A DNA stretch of 64,000 nt. It comes from Anaerobium acetethylicum. Its GTDB lineage: Bacteria > Bacillota > Clostridia > Lachnospirales > Lachnospiraceae. The DNA lies in the NCBI RefSeq assembly GCF_900096945.1, contig NZ_FMKA01000003.1:62001-126000 (forward strand), given 5' to 3'. The position numbers and the translations under genes are program-made. The notes under the pieces are model-generated. The model ran no database searches, was not told the origin of the DNA, and saw nothing but the letters and a program-made list of their open reading frames with translations. This document shows positions 26,137 through 34,147 of the stretch, in pieces; the first letter of the stretch is position 1, and every line of letters begins with the position of its first letter.

Positions 26137-27799
26137 AACACTTCCTTTCCTCTTTTGTCAGAAAACGCTTTATTTCCCATTCACTTCTTTCTGACATGGG
26201 ATTCTTAAAGAAATAGGAGCCTTCAAGGAATACAAGCAGATCCTCCTCCCTGAAATAGTGCCCATTCTCGTCCGGCGTCTCCAGCGGAATTATTTCGGTA
26301 ATCCTCTCAACATAACGGTGCCCGTCTTTATCCCTGTTCATGTGCACGTCAAATGAAACCACATCCACCACCTGCTGCTCGGCAACATCCTCCCTGTTGA
26401 AGTTCCCGGCATAGAGGAGGCTGTTCCTTAGGGCGAGCACGAGGTTTCTGGAGGTTGTTGCATGATGGGTGAACAGCGTAAACAAAGAGCCTGTCTGTCC
26501 CATCCTGATCATCCAGCCTGCCACTTCATGGGATACGACCTCGCCCAGTATATTGACAGCCCCATCCGTCTTTTTCTGAAGATCAAGCCCTGCATGGCCG
26601 CTGATACTCTCGGTTTCCCGGAAACTTACAATGTTCCGCTTCGGGTACGTTCTCCTCAGATTCAGCTCGAAGGCCTGCTCCTGCACCCTCAGGGTATGTA
26701 CGGGTGATATAAATTCAATCATCGACATAAGCAGCGTGGTCTTTCCGCTGCCCTGCGCCCCCGTCACCGCAACAACGCGGCAGCCCTTAATCAGCCATTT
26801 TATAAGGGTAACCGGTATGTGGCTGTTTTTATCCACAAGCAGGTCCTCCATGCTCCTGAACTCAATGCTGTCGAACTTCCTTACAAAGAAAACCCAGTTT
26901 TCGCTGAAAGGCGGCCTCGCCACGACCACCCTTGAATGATCGGCCATTTCGTTTACGATATAGCCCCTTGTCTCTGAGAGCTGGCCGGGGTGCTGGTATC
27001 TGCAGATATTCCTGCATACCCGCTCAAGTTCCCTGCGGGATCCAAACGCCAGGAACGGAAGATATATGGACTTCCCCTTGTAAAACACCCATACGCTTTT
27101 CTCATCTTCCGACAGCCCGGATACGCCTCCTGATACACCGTCTATTTTCATATCCCTGATCTCGTCGATCACCCCAAGCCCTTTGTATTCCTGGTAAATT
27201 CTCTGGGTCACGATCTCCAGCTTTTCAAGAAATGTCAGACCGGTATTCGTCCTGCAGTAAGCCTCATCGATGTCCTCGTCTGTTATTTCATAGACTTCTT
27301 CCTGGACAGAATCTTCACGGATTTCTGATTCTTTTTCCATGATTCCGTTCAGGACGATCAGTTTCTCCAGCGCATTCCCCTGATACTCTTTTTTATAGAT
27401 AAATAATAGGATTTCAAACTTATCCTGACTGCTCAGCCTCTTCCTGTCGGAAAACGGAATAAGCTCTTCAATATTTCTGCTGTCTATCTGATACTTCTCT
27501 GCCAGCATTTCGGTTATTGAATATTTTACATATTCTTTTGCATGAATATCTCCAATTCCACAGTTCCTGAGAGCTTTTCTGAGCCGCCGCTTCTGTTCCG
27601 CAAGTTCCTCATATCTGTTCTTTTTTATATTGAGTTCATACAGGTTGGCTCTGAGTATGCCGTGAAAATGCTCTCCGGTCTCCTTCGTGATGCTGTCCAG
27701 ACTCAGAGGCTCCGGAGTCCTCTGCTTTCTTTCAAAAAATTTCTTCGTGCTTATCCCGGGCATTCCCGCCCGCTTTCCGTATCCAGTCCTGTTAATCAA
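26099..27799 (-). CDS. CpaF/TadA-like secretion ATPase
   Basis: 566 residues. The N-terminal helical region leads into the GspE/VirB11-type ATPase domain: Walker A VTGAQGSGKTTLLMS near residue 350, RNIVSFRETESI, and NILGEVVSHEVAGWM followed by the histidine box LFTHHATTSRNLV. It powers assembly of Tad pili or related filaments. The 5' end overlaps the preceding gene by 8 bases; the TTG at 27799 is used, but a later ATG at 27763 is possible. The relaxed Walker B-like region (GEVVSHE) is near CpaF's GEVRGGE. Confidence 0.85.
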   Translation of the reverse strand: MINRTGYGKRAGMPGISTKKFFERKQRTPEPLSLDSITKETGEHFHGILRANLYELNIKKNRYEELAEQKRRLRKALRNCGIGDIHAKEYVKYSITEMLAEKYQIDSRNIEELIPFSDRKRLSSQDKFEILLFIYKKEYQGNALEKLIVLNGIMEKESEIREDSVQEEVYEITDEDIDEAYCRTNTGLTFLEKLEIVTQRIYQEYKGLGVIDEIRDMKIDGVSGGVSGLSEDEKSVWVFYKGKSIYLPFLAFGSRRELERVCRNICRYQHPGQLSETRGYIVNEMADHSRVVVARPPFSENWVFFVRKFDSIEFRSMEDLLVDKNSHIPVTLIKWLIKGCRVVAVTGAQGSGKTTLLMSMIEFISPVHTLRVQEQAFELNLRRTYPKRNIVSFRETESISGHAGLDLQKKTDGAVNILGEVVSHEVAGWMIRMGQTGSLFTLFTHHATTSRNLVLALRNSLLYAGNFNREDVAEQQVVDVVSFDVHMNRDKDGHRYVERITEIIPLETPDENGHYFREEDLLVFLEGSYFFKNPMSERSEWEIKRFLTKEERKCFDEELSLSFSGI

Positions 27800-28604
27800 C
27801 CAATCCCGCCCTTTTCAATATCATATTCGATGAAGCCTTCAGTTCTTTTATGAAATAGTAGTTCTTATCATGTTCACGGCAATTGAAGTTGCTCTTCAGG
27901 AATCTGACAACCTTACCTTCACCGAAGGCATCCTGAAACCCTACGTTATAGGGAATGACGCCCAGGTTTTTCCTGTCGATCCTGTACATTCTCTGTACAT
28001 TCTTTGCATTGTATGTGGAATTGTAATCATAACTCCCGATCAGGAAGACAAGCTTTTCAGAAAATTTCTGATAAGACTGGAAGAACTGGTTCATCGCCCG
28101 GCAGTTCTGATTGAAATTTACCACAATCATATCAGCCGCTTCGAATATCCTGGCAGAAATTTCGTTTACCCCGCACCCTGCGTCGATGAACGTCAGGTCA
28201 GCAAATTCGTCAGCTGCCTCCAATATGGACTGCAGGTGCTTCTTTATGTTTTCCTGATATATTTCCCTGCTGTTTTTTATGGTTGCCGGGATATAATATG
28301 CCCTGTCCCGTACAATTTCAACACAGCCCTGCTTTACGTCATCCGTGGTAATCCCGCTGATGATGCTCTTTCTTAACAGGTAGTCGATTCCGTTTTCATA
28401 ATAGTAAGAGAACTCCTCCCTGATCAGATCATCCCTGCCTCTGTCCATCAGGGCAGAATCCAGATTGTACAGTCCATACTGGCTCTGCAGGATCATGGTC
28501 TTATAGTGGTATGACATTGACGCCATCAGTGCAACGCCCACCAGATTGCTTGTTGTCCCCGCCTGTCCCGGAGTGTTGCTCCAGAATGCTATCTTCAAAT
28601 ACAT
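27792..28604 (-). CDS. TadZ/CpaE-like ParA-fold protein with degenerate P-loop
   Basis: 270 residues. The N-terminus reads FWSNTPGQAGTTSNLVGVAL, aligning with the CpaE/TadZ P-loop (KGGVGTTT) but lacking the signature lysine. DLTFIDAGCGVNE matches the ParA Walker B region and GVIPYNVGFQDAFGEGK resembles later MinD-like motifs. TadZ proteins position the pilus at a pole. It probably binds nucleotide poorly or not at all (inference). Overlaps both neighbours by 8-10 bases. Confidence 0.75.
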   Translation of the reverse strand: MYLKIAFWSNTPGQAGTTSNLVGVALMASMSYHYKTMILQSQYGLYNLDSALMDRGRDDLIREEFSYYYENGIDYLLRKSIISGITTDDVKQGCVEIVRDRAYYIPATIKNSREIYQENIKKHLQSILEAADEFADLTFIDAGCGVNEISARIFEAADMIVVNFNQNCRAMNQFFQSYQKFSEKLVFLIGSYDYNSTYNAKNVQRMYRIDRKNLGVIPYNVGFQDAFGEGKVVRFLKSNFNCREHDKNYYFIKELKASSNMILKRAGLVD

Positions 28605-29254
28605 CTCCCTTTCCCGGCACTTTTCAGCGCCCTCATAATTTCGTTCATCCCCAGGCCTGTTATGCCTGCTGCCGTACCTGCCAGAGCCTTTTTGAATCCC
28701 GCAGAGATCCGGCCAAACTCCCTATACGGTTCATACTGTGCGAGTACTGCGTACTCCTCATCTTCCGGGTCCTGCTGAATATAATACCTGTCAACAATCC
28801 TGTAAGGCTCCTCTATCAGAAGCCCGAAGAGCTGCCGTCCTGTCGCCTTATACTGGCATACATTGCGTATGATGACCGTTACCGGGCATACCGCAAGCTT
28901 CAGGGCCTCCCTGTATCTTTCGATATTTCTCCTGTAAGCATCGGTAACCAGTATGATCTCATCATAGATTCCCATGTCTTCAGACTTAAGCCCGCTTCCC
29001 ATATCCGTCAGGATATACTGGTATTTTTCATAGGCCTCTCCTTTCGGAAACGACCCGAATTCGTAATCGACATTTTTATAGGTAACAGTGGAAATGTGCC
29101 CTTCAGAACCTGGGACGCAGCATCTGATCTCCTCTTCTGGAGAGTTATCTATGACAAGTACCCGGCTGCCGAGATTATTCAGTATTCCAGCCAGATAAAT
29201 GCAGAAATCATGCTTACGGACCCCGAAAATGCCGATGATTTTCTTTTCCTGCAA
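28595..29254 (-). CDS. Second ParA/MinD-fold protein without a P-loop, first gene of Tad-like locus
   Basis: 219 residues from TTG 29254 with a textbook AAGGAGGTGA site. The start KKIIGIFGVRKHDFCIYLAG occupies the P-loop position but has none of the glycine/lysine/threonine residues needed. VLVIDNSPEE and YILTDMGSGLKSE parallel the ParA switch regions. Together with the next gene it resembles a pseudo-ATPase pair, perhaps a heterodimeric localisation factor. The family call is by fold pattern only. Confidence 0.6.
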   Translation of the reverse strand: MQEKKIIGIFGVRKHDFCIYLAGILNNLGSRVLVIDNSPEEEIRCCVPGSEGHISTVTYKNVDYEFGSFPKGEAYEKYQYILTDMGSGLKSEDMGIYDEIILVTDAYRRNIERYREALKLAVCPVTVIIRNVCQYKATGRQLFGLLIEEPYRIVDRYYIQQDPEDEEYAVLAQYEPYREFGRISAGFKKALAGTAAGITGLGMNEIMRALKSAGKGRCI

Positions 29255-29383
29255 TCAATCACCTCCTTGCCTTCAGAGTTTTTGGCACGCAAAAAAAGGT
29301 CAATTTTCCCGCTGCCTGTTCAATTAAAAATTTGTGAAATGTTGGAAAGAGTTTTCCAAGAATTAGATATTTAAGATGTTTTT

Positions 29384-29412
29384 ACTATATACAATTTGAG
29401 TTAATTTGTAAA
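29384..29412 (-). promoter_or_regulatory. Promoter of the Tad-like locus
   Basis: TTTACA (29412-29407), 17-base spacer, TATAGT (29389-29384). A leader of about 120 bases follows to the TTG at 29254. The surrounding 29255-29570 is AT-rich and I see no other gene in it. Confidence 0.65.
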
Positions 29413-29574
29413 CAACTTTTTTTAAAAAAGAGCTTTTTTCTCGAAAAATATTGATCTGATGCACAAATAGCCTGAAAACAGCCTCTGCCGCAATCCCTCC
29501 GGAAACCACGCAAAACCGGGCAGACTGCAGCACAGGCTAATTCTTTTCATCTGAGAATGCCTTGAATTACAGGC

Positions 29575-29617
29575 GTAACTATTCAGGACCAGTAACTATT
29601 CAGGACTACGTCCTTCA
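29575..29617. repeat. Family A element, two partial copies at the 3' end of the cyclase gene
   Basis: GTAACTATTCAGGACC (29575) and GTAACTATTCAGGACTACGTCC (29592) in tandem. The cyclase stop codon (29615-29617) falls at the repeat boundary. Confidence 0.7.
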
Positions 29618-30211
29618 CTGGCCTTCTTCCGAAAACGGATTCCCGCTTATGAGCACGGGCCGGCACGGAGAACCATCGCATCCCTCAATTTTTAACGGGA
29701 GGGCTGCCAGAAAATATTCTCCATCCGGAACCTCCTGCAGATCGAGATTTTCGAGGATCACAACTTCACTGCCTAACAGTTCAAAATGGATTTCCGCCTG
29801 GGTTTCCCCATTCCCGACCGTCATTCCTTCGACTCCCAAAAGAACGATCCCCTGCCTGCAGAGCTCCTTCGCCCCTCCCGGCATGATCATCACATCTCCT
29901 TTTATGAGCAGCCTTCTGTCTCCCGGCCGAATGGCCGTCACGGCTTCTTTCTCGTCAAACTGCCCGTTGACGGATACGACCCTGCATATTCCGATGCATT
30001 TCTCCAGATCGATCCTGTCCACTGTCCTTCCTTTTTCATAGAAGTGAGACGGGGCATCCATATGGGTACCGTTATGGGATCCCATAGACAGACGCGACAG
30101 GTTGCACCCGTCCCCATTCTCAATTTTGCAGACCTTTTCCACTTCAGGCTCCGGATCTCCCGGATATGCTTTCGTCGAAAGCAGACCTTTTGACAAATCA
30201 TATATCTTCAT
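29615..30211 (-). CDS. Cyclase-family (KynB-like) metal-dependent hydrolase
   Basis: 198 residues. The metal-binding signature HNGTHMDAPSHF (about 47-58) and a preceding MGS block mark the cyclase/arylformamidase superfamily (Pfam Cyclase). Members hydrolyse N-formylkynurenine or cyclic amide/lactone substrates in a Zn/Mn-dependent way; no kynurenine genes are nearby, so the substrate is unknown. ATG 30211 is preceded by GGAGAAGCAGG. The gene's last codons abut repeat family A and its upstream flank is repeat family E, so it is boxed in by repeats. Confidence 0.88.
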   Translation of the reverse strand: MKIYDLSKGLLSTKAYPGDPEPEVEKVCKIENGDGCNLSRLSMGSHNGTHMDAPSHFYEKGRTVDRIDLEKCIGICRVVSVNGQFDEKEAVTAIRPGDRRLLIKGDVMIMPGGAKELCRQGIVLLGVEGMTVGNGETQAEIHFELLGSEVVILENLDLQEVPDGEYFLAALPLKIEGCDGSPCRPVLISGNPFSEEGQ

Positions 30212-30248
30212 TTTCCTGCTTCTCCATCACTTTCATTCTATTTGGCAT

Positions 30249-30380
30249 AACAAAGAGTCTGCCTTGGCAGACTCTCGCGCCAGGCGCGGTCGCTTTTGCG
30301 ACACAATTCTTATCGTGCGAGTGCGCTTCCATGCGGAGCGTTTTTTATCTCATAGGACGAATTCTCCTATGAGATAAAAA
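30249..30380. repeat. Family E element copy 1 joined to a family D hairpin
   Basis: 30249-30326: AACAAAGAGTCTGCCTTGGC, then AGACTCTCGCGCC, TTTTGCGACA and GTGCGAGTGCGC, near-identical to 54898-54975. It begins with hairpin GAGTCTGCC/GGCAGACTC. A family D hairpin (TATCTCATAGGA...TCCTATGAGATA) follows at 30345-30376, then AAAAA. The minus strand reads SQKRPRLARESAKADSL from a GTG. Confidence 0.85.
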
Positions 30381-30401
30381 ATCCCTTTGGGATCAGACGC
30401 T

Positions 30402-31028
30402 TTATCCGTCCGCTTCCATGCTTTCAGCCAGTTTCCTGATAATCTCCACCGTTTGATTGATCCCTACCCTGCCTGTATCGATTGCCAGCGTATAATAATT
30501 CGCATCGCCCCAGTTTCTGCCTGTATAATGCCTGCAGTACTCTGCCCTTTCCCTGTCTCGCTTTTTAAGCAGTTTGACTGTCTCTGTTTCGTCCATGGCG
30601 TTTATCTCCGACATTCTCCTGATCCGGAATTCTTCATCGGCATGGAGGTATACGCTCACCACATTGCTCCTGTCCTTAAGGACATATTCCGCCAGACGCC
30701 CTACAATTACAAAAGAGCTCTTCTCAGCCAGATTCCTGATTACTTCGGACTGTATTTTAAAGAGATTTTCATCACCCAGAGGGCCCCCTTCTGACAGAGG
30801 GGCTGCCGATTTCGGAGTCAATCCGCTAACAATCTTATAAAGCAGGCTGCTTGCAACTTTCTCGTCCGCCAGATGGAAATAACTTTCCTTAACGCCGCTT
30901 TCGTCAGCGACTATCTTCAAAATCTCCCGGTCATAAAAATCAATGCCGAATTCTTCTGCCAGCCTTTTTCCAATTTCACTTCCGCCGCATCCATACTGCC
31001 TTGCAATTGTTATGATAGTCCTCTTCAT
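30402..31028 (-). CDS. Cytidylate-kinase-like family protein
   Basis: 208 residues. IARQYGCGGSEIGKRLAEEFG is the variant P-loop region typical of the cytidylate-kinase-like (AAA_26) family, followed by DFYDREIL, SSFVIVGRLAEYVL and a lid with RIRRM and KKRDRERAEYCRHYTGRNW. The true substrate of this group is unknown. Start ATG 31028 is chosen because AAGGGG precedes it; an upstream in-frame start at 31070 lies in repeat-like sequence. Confidence 0.85.
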   Translation of the reverse strand: MKRTIITIARQYGCGGSEIGKRLAEEFGIDFYDREILKIVADESGVKESYFHLADEKVASSLLYKIVSGLTPKSAAPLSEGGPLGDENLFKIQSEVIRNLAEKSSFVIVGRLAEYVLKDRSNVVSVYLHADEEFRIRRMSEINAMDETETVKLLKKRDRERAEYCRHYTGRNWGDANYYTLAIDTGRVGINQTVEIIRKLAESMEADG

Positions 31029-31085
31029 ATCGATTCCCCTTTCTCCAAGAAGACAAAGCGGCTTCGCCACTTAAACTCCCCCCAC

Positions 31086-31125
31086 GCGGAGCGCTTTATC
31101 TCATACGATGAACTTTCGTATGAAA
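31086..31125. repeat. Partial family E tail plus family D hairpin
   Basis: GCGGAGCGCTTTATCTCATA parallels 30333-30350, then the family D hairpin variant TCATACGA/TCGTATGA. Confidence 0.55.
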
Positions 31126-31167
31126 CAAAAAATACCTATGCATGCCACCGCGGGTCTGCATAGGTAT
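31126..31167 (-). terminator. Terminator of galT
   Basis: ATACCTATGCA/TGCATAGGTAT stem followed on the minus strand by TTTTTTG; about 90 bases after the galT stop. Confidence 0.85.
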
Positions 31168-31254
31168 ATTATATCACTCATCTCTGATTATAAAAACACA
31201 TTTTCTATCATCTTGTAACCATTTTTCAGGCAGCTTCGCCGTCTGATATCCTGC

Positions 31255-32748
31255 CTAAAGCGACAGCACGAAGCGCTCGAAGGCAGCCCTTCCCTCTTCA
31301 TTGCATTTGTAGACTCCGGCATCTTCAAGAACCTTTGTGAATACGATTCCGATTTCCTGCTGCAGTATTCCTTCCACCTTTTCAGGCGTCACTTCTTCAT
31401 ACTTCGGAAGGAAGGAGTCCACCCATTCCGCATGCTTTTCTATCATTTCGTTTGAGCGGATATCCTTTCCGGAAAGGATATATTCCGAAAGGACCTCCAT
31501 TTCATCCTTAAGCCTTGCCGGAAGCACTGCAAGACCCATGACTTCTATCAGTCCGATGTTTTCTTTTTTAATGTGATGGAGTTCCTCGTGCGGATGGTAG
31601 ACGCCCATAGGATGCTCCTCTGTCGTGATATTATTCCTTAAGGTAAGGTCGAGCTCGTAGAACTCCCCGTTTTTCCTTGCTATAGGGGTTATCGTATTAT
31701 GAGGCTCATCTCCCGTGAATGCGTGCACGAATGCCTCTTCGTCCGTATATGCCCTCCATTTTCCAAGAATATAGTCACCAAGATCAATAAGGCGCTTTTC
31801 ATCCCTGCACCTTATCCTGATCACAGAAAGAGGCCATTTCACAATGCCGGCCTCTACATCCTCGAAGCCGCTGATTATGTATGTTTTTTCCATTTTGGCA
31901 TCAGCCATTGCAAACTGGTAGTTTCCGCCCTGGAAATGGTCGTGGCTTAAAATCGAGCCTCCTACGATTGGAAGATCCGCATTGGAACCGACAAAATAAT
32001 GCGGGAACAGCTTGATGAAATCAAAAAGCTTTACCATTGCAGACCTGTCGATCTTCATCGGGACATGCTGCCCGTTGAACACGATGCAGTGCTCGTTATA
32101 GTAAACGTATGGCGAGTACTGGAAGCCCCACTGGGACTCGTTGATGGTGACGGGGATGATCCTGTGGTTCTCTCGTGCCGGATGGTTGATTCTTCCTGCA
32201 TATCCCTCGTTTTCCATGCAGAGCAGGCATTTTGGATATCCGCTCTGCTTTGCATGTTTTGCCGCTGCAATCGCTTTTGGATCCTTTTCCGGTTTTGAAA
32301 GATTGATTGTGATATCGATCTTCCCATATTCGCTGTCTACTGCCCATTTAAGGTCTTTCTTGATGCGGTATCTTCTGATGTAGTCTGTGTCCTGACTGAA
32401 TTTATAGAAGAATTCCGTGGCAGCCTCTGGTGAGACTGCATACTGCTCGTTGAATTTTCTGATCACCTCTGCCGGTCTTGGTACAAGACAGTTCATGACT
32501 CTTGTATCGAAAAGATCCCTGTAGACCGGGCCGTTCTCTTCCATCAGTCCGTTTTCAAAGGCGTAGTCAAGAAGTTCTCCGAGAACTGCTTCCAGATCTA
32601 TGTCCGTATATTCCTTCTTGTCATCTTCATAATCATCCTGTCTGAAGATATCAAGTAAAAGGTTTGTTGTATAGAACTCTTCTTCTTTTCCGATCAGCCC
32701 TGTCTGAAGGCCGTACTGTACTAACTTCTTTATGCTGCTGTTTATCAT
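31255..32748 (-). CDS. galT: Galactose-1-phosphate uridylyltransferase, class 2 (Gram-positive type)
   Basis: 497 residues, the length of the Firmicute GalT family (the E. coli type is about 350). Catalytic-region motif GGSILSHDHFQGGNYQF near residue 277. CLLCMENEGYAGRINHPAREN is split by the usual cysteine-containing turn. It exchanges UMP between UDP-glucose and galactose-1-phosphate in the Leloir pathway. It lies 17 bases after galK; galE is not in the window. Confidence 0.94.
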   Translation of the reverse strand: MINSSIKKLVQYGLQTGLIGKEEEFYTTNLLLDIFRQDDYEDDKKEYTDIDLEAVLGELLDYAFENGLMEENGPVYRDLFDTRVMNCLVPRPAEVIRKFNEQYAVSPEAATEFFYKFSQDTDYIRRYRIKKDLKWAVDSEYGKIDITINLSKPEKDPKAIAAAKHAKQSGYPKCLLCMENEGYAGRINHPARENHRIIPVTINESQWGFQYSPYVYYNEHCIVFNGQHVPMKIDRSAMVKLFDFIKLFPHYFVGSNADLPIVGGSILSHDHFQGGNYQFAMADAKMEKTYIISGFEDVEAGIVKWPLSVIRIRCRDEKRLIDLGDYILGKWRAYTDEEAFVHAFTGDEPHNTITPIARKNGEFYELDLTLRNNITTEEHPMGVYHPHEELHHIKKENIGLIEVMGLAVLPARLKDEMEVLSEYILSGKDIRSNEMIEKHAEWVDSFLPKYEEVTPEKVEGILQQEIGIVFTKVLEDAGVYKCNEEGRAAFERFVLSL

Positions 32749-32765
32749 TCTGATTTCCTTCTCCT

Positions 32766-33929
32766 CTAAATTCTTCCGGCGCCTTCGCCCACTTCAACGA
32801 CATAAAAATCAGCATAGTATCCAATTTTCTCTGCATATTCTTTACCAACTTCTTTTATGAAGTCCTCTACATTTCCGTTCTTCACTATGCTGACCGTACA
32901 TCCGCCAAATCCAGCTCCTGTCATTCTTGATCCGATTACGCCTTCCTGTTTCCATGCCGCTTCTACAAGCGTATCCAGTTCGATACCGGTAACTTCATAA
33001 TCGTCCCTGAGGGAAACATGGGAAGCGTTCATGAGTTCCCCGAACAGCTGGATATTATTTGCTTTCAAAGCCTCTACAGCCTTGATTGTGCGCTGGTTTT
33101 CATAAACAGCATGTTTTGCGCGCTTCTGGCGTACCGGACTCTGAATTGCGCCCTTCACCTCTTCAAACTCTTCCTCTGTGAGCTCTCCCAGAGCCTTTAT
33201 ATCTTTTACCTTCTGGATTTCTGCAAGCGCTGTTTCGCATTCGGTTCTGCGCTCGTTATATTTGGAATCCCCTAATCCCCTCTTCTTGTTGCTGGAGGCA
33301 ATTACAATCTTTGCGTCTTTCAGCACGATTGGAGCATACTCATAGGACAGGTCGGCAGTATCAAGGAAAATGGCATGGTCCTTCTTGCCCATTGCTATTG
33401 CGAACTGGTCCATGATTCCACAATTTACGCCATTGAACTTATTTTCAGAGAACTGCCCGATCAGTGCGATCTCTATCATGTTCACATCAAAGCCGAACAG
33501 ATCCTTAAGGACTACGCCGGTTACAACTTCAACTGAAGCTGAGGATGAGAGGCCTGAGCCATTTGGAATATTTCCAAAAAGCAGGATGTCCATTCCAACC
33601 GGAATCTGATATCCTTTTTCCCCGAAAGCCCACATGACTCCTTTCGGATAGTTCGTCCAGTCGGCATTCCTGTTATAAGCAAGTCCGTCAAGGCTTGTTT
33701 CGATGACACCCAGCTTTTCAAAATTCAGCGAATAGAACCTTAATTCCCTGTCATCCCTTTTCCTTGCGATTGCATAGGTTCCAATTGTGAGTGCGCATGG
33801 AAACACATGGCCTCCATTGTAATCCGTATGTTCTCCGATCAGATTCACTCTTCCCGGTGCAAAATACGCTCTGATGTCTCCGCCTTCTCCGAAGATTTCA
33901 GTAAATTTTTCCAATAATTGTTTTTTCAT
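32766..33929 (-). CDS. galK: Galactokinase
   Basis: 387 residues of the GHMP kinase family: PGRVNLIGEHTDYNGGHVFP near residue 28, the phosphate loop NGSGLSSSASVE near residue 120, CGIMDQFAIAMG, and SRMTGAGFGGCTVSIV near residue 330. Phosphorylates galactose at C1. ATG 33929 has GGAGAAGGGC upstream; an extra seven in-frame residues starting at 33950 overlap that site and are excluded. First gene of galK-galT, preceded by a promoter and palindromic site. Confidence 0.95.
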   Translation of the reverse strand: MKKQLLEKFTEIFGEGGDIRAYFAPGRVNLIGEHTDYNGGHVFPCALTIGTYAIARKRDDRELRFYSLNFEKLGVIETSLDGLAYNRNADWTNYPKGVMWAFGEKGYQIPVGMDILLFGNIPNGSGLSSSASVEVVTGVVLKDLFGFDVNMIEIALIGQFSENKFNGVNCGIMDQFAIAMGKKDHAIFLDTADLSYEYAPIVLKDAKIVIASSNKKRGLGDSKYNERRTECETALAEIQKVKDIKALGELTEEEFEEVKGAIQSPVRQKRAKHAVYENQRTIKAVEALKANNIQLFGELMNASHVSLRDDYEVTGIELDTLVEAAWKQEGVIGSRMTGAGFGGCTVSIVKNGNVEDFIKEVGKEYAEKIGYYADFYVVEVGEGAGRI

Positions 33930-33960
33930 AAGACAGCCCTTCTCCTTCATTCTCTGTAAA

Positions 33961-33991
33961 GTTTTAAACTATTTTTTATGTTTTAAAACAT
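33961..33991. promoter_or_regulatory. Candidate operator of galKT
   Basis: Perfect 14-base palindrome ATGTTTTAAAACAT (33978-33991) downstream of the -10 box, plus a second AT-rich half-palindrome GTTTTAAACT at 33961. Location fits a repressor site; the regulator is unknown. Confidence 0.5.
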
Positions 33992-34010
33992 ATTTCATAT
34001 TCATTTCTAC

Positions 34011-34038
34011 ATTATATCACTTTGCTGTCATTTGTAAA
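34011..34038 (-). promoter_or_regulatory. Promoter of galKT
   Basis: TTTACA (34038-34033), 16-base spacer, consensus TATAAT (34016-34011). Confidence 0.7.
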
Positions 34039-34069
34039 GCATGTTTTTATACATCTGGCCATGCAATTC

Positions 34070-34135
34070 ATTACTGTTCACTCTGCGGTCAACAACACGC
34101 TTTGCGATGAGCAGAAATAGCTGAATCAAACCATT
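34070..34135. repeat. Family B element, degraded copy
   Basis: TTACTGTTCACTCTGCGGTC then ACACGCTTTGCGATG and GCAGAAATAGCTG; matches the reverse complement of the 56456-56608 element over about 65 bases. Confidence 0.65.
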
Positions 34136-34147
34136 TCGTCCTTTCAT

